This document shows positions 56,636 to 64,000 of a DNA stretch of 64,000 nt, piece by piece. Each line of letters starts with the position of its first letter. Position 1 is the stretch's first letter. The notes under the pieces are model-generated. The model did not search any database, was not told the origin of the DNA, and saw only the letters and a program-made list of their open reading frames with translations. The position numbers and the translations under genes are program-made. This DNA is from Tuctoria greenei (Eukaryota > Streptophyta > Magnoliopsida > Poales > Poaceae), in contig JAYESD010000007.1 in the NCBI GenBank assembly GCA_036927565.1, positions 125,896,230-125,960,229 on the forward strand, given 5' to 3'.

Positions 56636-58170
56636 TCCGCATCAGGATCATCCAACGGCAACAACGCTATGCAACCTCTTGGAGGGAATCAACCTTCCAA
56701 CATGCAGCAAACAGTAGGCGCCATTGTCCCGGCGGGCGTCCCACCATTACCACCACCATCTGTTCCGGCAAACAATGTTGGACAGCAGGATGGAGTACTC
56801 ACGTCGATCACGGCATCGACGAACAACAATTCTGACCATGTGCTTGTTGCTGTGTGCACTCTGCTCCAATGTCCACCACCTCCAGGAGCACCCTAGGATG
56901 CGATGGAGTAGTGGAGGGCTGATGTTAAACATCTGGTTGTAGCTGCAGCCGATGGCATCTGCAATCAAGGTCCTGCTCCTTCGAGGCAGGCACCTTCACA
57001 GCGTTGGATCTTGTCAGGAAGACTTGGTCCGCAAGCTTAACAGCACAGGAGACGTGCTGTGTCCCAACAGGTGACTTCGCTACCCTCCGGGGCACGTCGC
57101 ACCCACACTCCGTCGAGGCTCTCGACGCATGACCTGCGGTCGGAGCTCAACCGCCATTACTGACAGCAGGACAGCCGCATCCATATCGAGTGTGCTCGCG
57201 AGAGGCAAGAAGCTTGGGACAACCCTGCTCCTTTGGGAGTAGGAGTAGGATTTTTTGCCCTAGCCATGCATCTATGCATGGTCCGTTGGCCCCAGAAGTT
57301 CTGGCCTCATCTGCTAGAGAAATTCGACAGAACTGTCAACCCCGCCAAATTCCTCCAGATCTACTCCACCGCTATACTTGTGGCGGGGGGTAATGAGGCC
57401 GTGATGGCCAATTATTTCCCCGTGGCTTTGACCGGGACCGCCAGGTCCTGGTTCATGAGTCTCCCGCCTAACTCCATCAATAGTTGGGCAGAGCTCTGCC
57501 AACAGTTCACCGCCAACTTCGGGAGTTCCTACACCCGACCCGGCACTAAACTGGACCTTTTTACTATTCAGCAAAAATCAGGAGAGTTGTTGTGAATCCT
57601 TTATCCAACGATTCTCTCAGGTATGCAATATCATCCCCTCTATCTCGAACACTTATGCTATTGTTGCATTCAGACAGGGTGTCCGGGACAAAAAGATGAT
57701 GGAGAAACTGGTGACAAAATAAGTCACCAGTGTCACAGAACTCTTCAGCCGAGCTGATAAATGTGCTAGAGCTGTGGAGGGCCGTGAGATGCACTCCAAA
57801 CCTGCTCCAGAGGCCAATAAGAAGTCCTCCATGGCTGAAGCCACTACCTTTGGTAGTGGAAAGAAGAAGAAGACCAACGGCAAGAAAAAACCGTCAGCCG
57901 GCGCACCTGCTGCTGCGGCTGCTGCAGCTCTGGGTGGTCGGGGGCCACGCCCTGAAAAACCACCTCGATCTTCATCGGAAAACGGCAGCAGCTCCAAAAT
58001 GTGGTGTCCGATCCACAAGACGGTAAAGCACAGTCTGGAGGACTGTCGTGAGGTCCAGAACCTTATCGAGCGCTACAACAAGTGCCAAGAAGAAGCTCCA
58101 TTCCGCCAATAGGAAGGAAAACAGAAAGTCGACGAAGCTCCGGCTGAAGCGGAGCTAGGCTTTCAGGATC
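56631..58170 (+). pseudogene. Gypsy-2 gag
   Basis: Gag resumes after Copia-3; its first three codons are at 44881-44889. It has a Pro/Asn-rich N-terminal part, then a retrotransposon gag domain (57233-57595: KFWPHLLEKFDRTVNPAKFL, GTARSWFMSLP, WAELCQQFTANFGSSY). Near 58000 there is a CPIHKTVKHSLEDC zinc-knuckle-like motif. Stops and frame changes occur at about 56896, 57595 and 58112. Confidence 0.82.
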
Positions 58171-58960
58171 CCAAGAAGGTCCTAAAGGCTGTGTAAAACA
58201 CAGTCAATGACAATTCTGACGTCTCTGACAACGAGCATTAGAAGACCCTGAACACCATCTACGGTGGTTCTTGGGACATCACTTCTCATGGTGTCCTCAA
58301 GACAATGTGGCGGGACATGGCCACTGCAGCTCCTACCACCAGGGCGGAACCTCATGGAAAATGGATGGACACTCCCATCACCTTCGATGCTACGGACTGC
58401 CCCCGGAACATGATCGGAGCTGGCCAATTGCCACTAATGGTATCTCCTACCATCAACAATGTCCATCTCTACCATGTTTTGGTGGACGGAGGTGCGGGGC
58501 CGAACCTCCTGAGCTATGAAGCCTTCGTCAAGCTCCAGCTCCAACCTTTGGACCATCATCCCTCACGCCCTTTCTCTGGGGTAGGTCCGGGGGCCATTAG
58601 CCCTCTCAGATCCATTACACTCACGGTGACCTTTGGAACTCGGGAGAAATACAGGACCAAGAAGCTAGTCTTTGAGATCGCACAGGTCAGCTTACCCTTC
58701 AACGCCATCTTGGGTAGGCCTACCTTGTACAAGTTTATGGATGCGGCTCACTATGGCTACCTGGTGTTGAAGATGCCAACACCCTCTAGCGTTCTCTGCA
58801 TGCGCGGGGACCGTACTGTAGGAATCACCGCACTGGAAGAACTCCATGCGCTTGCAACAGCACCGGAGGAGGCATTCGGTAAAGAGCAAGTTGCTCAACC
58901 TCCGAGCACTCGTCACTGAGGCTCAACCTCTGCACCACGTGTGCAGCCAAGGGCGACAAT
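58171..58960 (+). pseudogene. Gypsy-2 protease region
   Basis: The frame 58305-58919 encodes VLVDGGAGPNLLSYEAF, where the aspartic protease D-G-G/S active site sits, and ends with the conserved ILGRPTLYKFMDA. It would cut the Gag-Pol precursor. Stops on both sides separate it from gag and RT. Confidence 0.8.
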
Positions 58961-59040
58961 GACATACCCGTCAAAGTCGTCCAAATTTGTTCCGATGCTG
59001 CTCAGACCACACGTATATTGGGAGGTCTGAACATCAAATA

Positions 59041-60225
59041 GGAACTCGCGCTCATCACTTTCCTTCGGGCGAATGTTGACGTGTTTGCCTGGCAACCATC
59101 ACAAATGTCTGGTATCCCTAGGGAGGTGATTGAGAACAATCTGAAGATTTATCCTAACGCACAACCTGTACACCAGAAGCCCCGAAAGCAATCAGTCGAG
59201 CGGCAAAACTTCATCCTACAGGAGATCAAAAAGCTGCTCGAAACTGGTTTCATCCGAGAAGTTTTTCACCCAAAATGGTTGGCAAACCCAATCGTTGTGC
59301 CCAAGGCCGGCGGGAAGCTTCGAATGTGTATTGACTACACCACCTTAAATAAGGCATGCCCAAAAGATCCATTTCCACTACCTAGAATAGATCAGATAGT
59401 GGACTCCACCTCCAGGTGTGAGCTATTGTGTTTCCTAGATGCATAATCCGGATATCATCAAATCCAAATATCTAGGGAAGATGAAGAGCATACTACCTTC
59501 ATTACAGTAGATGGGTTGTACTGTTATACTACCATGCCCTTTGGTCTCAAAAATGTTGCTTCAACCTTTGTGCGAGCTATGCACAAAACCTTTGGAGAAC
59601 TCATTAGGGACTTGGTGGAGGTGTATGTCGATGACATCGTTGTGAAAATCAAGAACAAGGAGTCACTACTTGACAACTTGCAAGTTGTCTTCGAAAGCTG
59701 CGCATCACACACACCAAGCTGAACCCAGACAAGTGCGTCTTCGGGGTTAGCTCTAGGAAGCTCCTTGGTTTCTTGGTGACTCATCGAGGAATTGAGGCGA
59801 ACCCAGCGAAGATCAAGGCTATAGAAGATATGCGGCCTCCAGCCCGCATCAAGGACATCCAGAAGCTGACTGGATGTCTAGCCGCGCTCAGCCGGTTCAT
59901 CTCGACACTAGCAGAGCAGGCACTTCTCTTCTTCAAGCTATTGAGAATGTACGGGCCGTTTCATTGGTCCAAAGAAACAGAAAAGGCGTTTCAAGAGCTC
60001 AAGCAGCTCCTCACCACCCTACTAATCTTGGTAGCTCCAAACCCTGGTGAGCCTCTACTACTTTACATTTCCGCAACTACAAAAGTTGTCAACATGGTCC
60101 TGGTCGCGAAAACACCAGAACCACATCTAGTTCAGGAGCCCAGACTCCTCGGGAGGGCTCGGAGCCACCTGAAGGCAAGTTTGGGTCCCAGCCCCCACGC
60201 ACGGATCTTCAAGGCGGAGTGCTAG
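59041..60225 (+). pseudogene. Gypsy-2 reverse transcriptase
   Basis: The RT fingers contain KWLANPIVVPKAGGKLRMCI and DYTTLNKACPKDPFPLPRID. A TAA stop falls within the FLDA-SGYHQI motif at about 59444. The catalytic VYVDDIVVK is at about 59621-59647, and a frame change near 59722 precedes GFLVTHRGIEANPAKIKAI. The order and motifs are those of Gypsy elements with the Tat-type pol. Confidence 0.87.
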
Positions 60226-60440
60226 AAGATCAACCTCTCTCATCCGAGGGAGTTCCCACGACTGCTCAAGAAGATGCTGACCCCTAAGGGAGGGTCCGGA
60301 TTTTACAAGAAGAAGTTCTGGACTCTTCCGGGAGGGTCCGGGAAGCTCAATAAGAAGGTCCGGACCCCTCCAGGAGGGTCCGGGTTGATGGAGAGGAAGC
60401 TCCGGGCCCCTCTGAGAGGATCCAGACCATCCAACGCCCA
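60226..60440 (+). repeat. 42-bp tandem repeat in the RT-RNase H tether
   Basis: Three full and one partial 42-bp unit (starting at about 60280, 60322, 60364 and 60406) contain GGGAGGGTCCGG. In the pol frame each unit codes for a 14-residue Asp-Pro-Ser-Gly-Arg-Val-Arg-type repeat. Two units carry a TAA in that frame. Related blocks are found at 22916-23157 in Gypsy-1. Confidence 0.75.
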
Positions 60441-61260
60441 GTGTACTTCATTAGTGAAGTACTCCATGATGCCAAGACTAGATACATTGAGGTGCATAAA
60501 CTGCTTTACACAGTTCTTATTGCCTCAAGGAAGCTTCATCATCATTTCCAAACTCACAAGATATCAGTGGTAACTTCTTATCCACTGCGTGCAATTCTGC
60601 ATAACCCTAATTCTACTGGGAACATCGCAAAGTGGGCAGTGGAGCTGGCAGAATTTGATCTTGAATTCCTACCGTGACAAGCTATAAAGAGTCAAGCCTT
60701 AGCTGTTTTTGTGGCGGAGTAGACTCCTTCTCCATCAAATCCTGGGGGCCCCAGTGAGCATAAGCTGGAACCCAAGGTTCCGGTCTTCACTGAGCCTCAT
60801 TGGACCCTCTACTTCGATGGCTCTATGCAGAAGTAGGGGGCCGGAACTGGAATCCTTCTCCTCACTCCGACCGGGGAGAAGGTCAAATACATGGTTCACC
60901 TTGACTTCAAGGCGACTAACAACATGGCGGAGTATGAAGCTCTCATCTACGGGCTCAAGGTGGCACTATCCTATGGTGTCAAGCAGCTGTTGGTGAAGGG
61001 TGATTCACAGCTAATCATAAAGCAAGTCAGAGGTGTATGCTGCTGCAACAACCCTCAACTAGCCGCATATCTCCTTGAAGTCTAGAGGCTCCAAAAGGAC
61101 TTCGAAGTCCTGGATCTCCACCATGTTCAGCATCTCCATAATGCTAAAGCTGACGAACTCTCGACGAAGGCATCAACCAGAGCTTCGGCTTCCGACGGAA
61201 TCTTCATCCAGAGGTTGTCAAGATCAACAGCTCAGTTTGTCGAACTGAGCTAAGGGGGTG
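60441..61260 (+). pseudogene. Gypsy-2 RNase H and second RNase H
   Basis: The first RNase H (60441-60830) contains YFISEVLHDAKTRYIEVHKL, TVLIASRKLHHHF and TLYFDGSM. The second, archaeal-type RNase H (60891-61085) contains NNMAEYEALIYGLK and GDSQLIIKQ. Stops occur at about 60676, 60721, 60834 and 61083. Dual RNase H domains mark the Tat branch. Confidence 0.85.
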
Positions 61261-61277
61261 AGACCAGCACCTCAAAG

Positions 61278-62626
61278 TTGGTGGTCCCGGTGGCCGTGTT
61301 ACCATGGCATCCATCAAGGGTCCTAGGTGCTGCAGGAAGCTCTGAGCAACCCAGCACGCAAGACTCAGAAGCTCAAGTCAGCTCCGATGCATGGATCTCG
61401 AAGATCCGGAGCTACTTGAAAGACAACCACCTTCCTGAAGATGGTGTATCCGCTAACTGGATCATTAGATTGGCTAAAATATACACACTGGTAGAAGGGG
61501 TTCTCTACCAGCATGATGCCAACGGCGTCCTAATGCAGTGCATCACAAAGGAAGAAGGTCGCGAGCTTCTCACGGATATCCATGGAGGCGAGTGTGGGAA
61601 CCACGCGTCTTCCCACACGTTGGTCGGTAAAGCCTTCCAGCATGGCTTTTACTGGCCTACAACACTTAGGACGCAGTTGAGCTAGTGAAAAAGTGTGAAG
61701 CGTGCCAGTTCCATGCAAAACAAATTCATACATCGGCTCAATCACTACAAATGATACCTCCTACATGGCCATTTGCTGTGTGGGGTATGGACATCTTGGG
61801 ACATTTCCCAAAAACCATCGGAGGTTACAGGTTCCTATATGTCACCATCGACAAGTTCACCAAGTGGCCGGAAGCTACTCCAGTTGGGGCTATCAACAAG
61901 CAATCAGCAATCATGTTCTTGAAGTCCATAGTCTGCAGATTTGAAGTTCCAAACAGAGTCATCACTGACAATAGAACCCAATTCACAAGTGCAGCATTTC
62001 AAGAGTATTGCGAAGACCTCAACATTCAAGTCAGCTACGCATCAGTAGCTCACCCGGCAAGCAATGGCCAAGCCGAGAGAGCAAATGCAGAAATCTTAAA
62101 AGGACTCAAGATGCGCACATCTAAGTGTCTTAAAAAGCATGGAGCCAGCTGGATTGAGGGGCTTTCGCTCGCACTGTGGGCAAGCAGGACTACACCTAAT
62201 CGGTCAACTGGAGAGACACCCTTCTTCTTGGTGTACGGAGCTGAAGCAGTCCTTCCTCTGGAGATCACCATGGGGTCATTCCGGGCCCGGACCTTCGGCG
62301 AAGCCACGCAGGACCAGCTCCGGCATGAATTCATTGACCTCGTCGACGAGGGAAGGTGCCAAGCAGCAGTTCAGAATGCACGTTATCGCCAGGCGCTCCA
62401 GCGCTAACATCAAAGGCATGTGCGTAACCGACAGCTTGAGGAAGGTGATCTAGTGTTGCGGAGAATACTAACTCGTGAAGGGATAAACAAACTTTCCCCC
62501 TGCTGGGAAGGTCCTTTCCGAGTGATATAAGTATCCCATCCTGGATGCGTTCGCTTGGCAACTGAGGATGGGACCCCGCTTCCTAATCCTTGGAACATCG
62601 AGCACCTCCGTAAGTTCTACACTTAG
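61278..62626 (+). pseudogene. Gypsy-2 integrase
   Basis: An N-terminal zinc-binding part (HGGECGNHASSHTLVGKAF, then KKCEACQFH) is followed by the catalytic core with D in WGMDILGHFP, D in ITDNRTQF (Gly changed to Arg) and E in SNGQAERANAEIL. The C-terminal part runs through ETPFFLVYGAEAVLP to a stop at 62624-62626. There is no chromodomain. A stop between 61683 and 61685, a TAA at about 62405 and one near 62527 break the frame. Confidence 0.87.
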
Positions 62627-63334
62627 TGTCACGGAGGTGAGTCTATAATTATATGCAGTGAAAGTTATAGAGTCTATAAACAGAGTTGGGTAGGACCTCC
62701 GGGAGAACATCCGGACCCCTCCATGAGGGTCCGAGAAGTTCAAGCAACTCTTGACACTGTCGCAGCACTAAAAGTGTAGCTACCTGCCCACAGTTAGCAC
62801 AAGATGTATAGAACGCTTAGATTGGTTCCGTACCCTAAGTGTGTCCTTGTATCCCCTGTATTTTGAACCTATAATGAAAGGCATTGTTATATAAAAGCAG
62901 ACTCCACGTGCACTAATTTTGTGCAGGGTCATTCTCTTTTATTTATCCTTTTCCTTCTTGTCTATAACAAGTTGTGCAATTCTTTTTGAGTTTTATTCCA
63001 AGATATAATGGTGGTCTTTTCGCCTGAACGCCAAGCCAACACAGGTCCGGAGTGTGGTATCGACTTAGCCTGGTCCCGCACCCTAAGTATGCCACTCTAC
63101 TTACATTTCGGCAGGCCTCAGTAGGACGGGTCCTAAAAGCATTCGGATCCTGCAAAATATTATATCAAATTGCTTGTCATCATATCGACTTTCTTCGGAT
63201 CTAAAATTCAAATGAGAATAGTAAGTCGCAAAATAGTTATAGATGAGAGGATGAATATTATGGTTTTTTTCTTGTCTTTGATGCAACGGAAAAATGAAAA
63301 CTCATGGCAATGGTGGACGATGTCGGAGCTCTTA
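62627..63334 (+). other. Gypsy-2 3' spacer
   Basis: No gene seen. A block at about 62840-62935 (CCTATAATGAAAGGC, TATATAAAAG, AGACTCCACGTGCA) is conserved with Gypsy-1 (20430-20520). Its function is unknown. Confidence 0.55.
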
Positions 63335-63785
63335 AGCTCTGACAACCTCCAAGGGGGCACGCCGTCGATGTTTCAAAAGTTAAAAGTGGGCCCTGCCAGA
63401 GCTAACAAGCTCCAGCAACTCCCATGGGGGCCAATCATTGACGTGAAGTATAATTAAAGTGAAGATGGCATAACCACCCGAGGGGATCGCCGTCAATGTT
63501 TTCTATGATTGATGGTGGGTGTCGACGAACCTATCAAGCTTCGACAACCCCAGGGGCCTGCTGTCGACATTCTACGCATTGACAGTTGGTGCGGTTGGAC
63601 CTACCAAGCTCCAACAACACCAAGTGGCCCACTGTCAACATTCTACGCGTTGATAGTGGGTGTCATCGGACCTACCAAGCTCCGACAACCCTAGGGGGCC
63701 ACCGTCGATGTTCTACACGTTCACAGTGGGTGCCGTCGGACCTATCTGGCTCGGACAACCCCAGGGGGTCTGCCGTCGACGTTCT
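63335..63785. repeat. ~70-bp tandem repeat array in Gypsy-2
   Basis: About six diverged units start near 63335, 63400, 63470, 63544, 63614, 63685 and 63755. Each has a CGGACCTACCAAGCTCCGAC-like half followed by CAACCCCAGGGGG and GTCGACGTTCTACGC-like sequence. Confidence 0.8.
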
Positions 63786-64000
63786 TGAAAGTCGCCTAGA
63801 GGGGGGTGGATAGGCAATAAGATCTGAAATGACTTAATCAAACGAGATTAAACTCCTGAGGTCGGACTTGTCTGGACAGGGCCGAACTAGTCCACTCAGC
63901 ATAGGGTGAAAACCTAAAAACTTGGTTTGTACAAGTTATTTGGGGAATTTAAGTTCACTGAAGAGGTAAGAAATGTGTGGTAACCTAGTACAACTTAGAT
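63786..64000 (-). repeat. Copia-4 LTR, cut by window end
   Basis: Starts TGAAAGTCGCCTAGAGGGGG. On the minus strand this is an LTR 3' end (CCCCCTCTAGGCGACTTTCA), as in the other Copia elements here. It includes GGACTTGTCTGG and GAACTAGTCC motifs near 63863-63893. The rest is outside the window. Confidence 0.65.

Larger units (their letters stand above)
44002..63785 (+). mobile_element. Gypsy-2: Tat-lineage LTR retrotransposon with nested Copia-3
   Basis: Plus-strand Gypsy element with a 5' LTR (44002-44844), primer-binding site and gag ATG at 44881. Copia-3 interrupts it after gag codon 3. Gag, protease, RT, RNase H, second RNase H and integrase follow from 56631 to 62626, then a 3' spacer with tandem repeats. 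A Copia LTR starts at 63786, and the Gypsy 3' LTR lies beyond the window. Many stops make it defective. Related to Gypsy-1 but a separate lineage: the LTRs share the TGTCGGTACCCT start and differ in much of the rest. Confidence 0.87.

Noticed and set aside
56630..56896. An ATG-initiated ORF starting exactly at the Copia-3 LTR border
   Set aside because: The ATG is formed by chance from the last LTR base and the target duplication TGAAC. The frame is simply Gypsy-2 gag codons resuming.
60274..60573. GGSG-rich ORF across the tether repeats
   Set aside because: RNase H continues in a different frame, so the Gly-Gly-Ser-Gly reading is an off-frame translation of the 42-bp repeats.

Overview
The window is plant nuclear DNA made almost entirely of nested transposable elements. 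It is most likely from a grass: the types seen are SIRE/Maximus-like Copia elements with an extra third ORF, Tat-lineage Gypsy elements with a second RNase H and an antisense ORF, and CACTA (En/Spm) elements with TNP2, DUF4218 and DUF4216 domains. I find no complete host gene, rRNA, tRNA or CRISPR array. The only host-derived coding sequence I recognise is a decayed, intron-containing Argonaute (PIWI domain) fragment at 26228-26628.

Layout. (1) 1-4111: the 5' part of a minus-strand CACTA element (CACTA-1), with a broken transposase and its terminal repeat at 4091-4111. It sits inside the DUF4218 part of a plus-strand CACTA transposase (CACTA-2; pieces at 4112-4349 and 24294-25130). (2) 4350-24293: a minus-strand Tat Gypsy (Gypsy-1) inserted in CACTA-2. 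It has lost gag, protease and RT, and keeps an antisense coiled-coil ORF (17491-19418). One of its LTRs is interrupted by a minus-strand Copia (Copia-1, 5207-17149). (3) 25342-26627: a CACTA-type end with subterminal repeats, followed by the Argonaute fragment. (4) 26691-44001: an older minus-strand Copia (Copia-A), split in its RT by Copia-2 (29513-41346, plus strand, target duplication ATACA). Copia-2 looks young and structurally complete: gag, pol and ORF3 are all open and its LTRs are about 99.5% identical. (5) 44002-63785: a plus-strand Tat Gypsy (Gypsy-2), whose gag is interrupted at its third codon by Copia-3 (44890-56630, target duplication TGAAC, decayed). (6) 63786-64000: the start of another minus-strand Copia LTR (Copia-4).

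How the parts work together. In Copia-2, LTR transcription (TATA at 30296-30303) would give a genomic RNA primed by initiator Met-tRNA. Gag builds the particle. Pol lies in the +1 frame relative to Gag, directly after a splice-acceptor-like sequence, and supplies protease, integrase, RT and RNase H. A third protein of unknown function is encoded where some Copia and Gypsy elements carry env-like genes.

The most unusual signal is a 10-bp palindromic motif, GGACTAGTCC (or GGACAAGTCC). It recurs about 20 times per LTR, about 12 times between pol and ORF3, and 4 times inside gag, where both versions encode Arg-Thr-Ser-Pro. Other notable points are Argonaute sequence next to a CACTA end, 3'-internal sequence lying outside the 5' LTR in both Copia-1 and Gypsy-1, a second conserved polypurine tract, and tandem repeats inside Gypsy coding and spacer regions.
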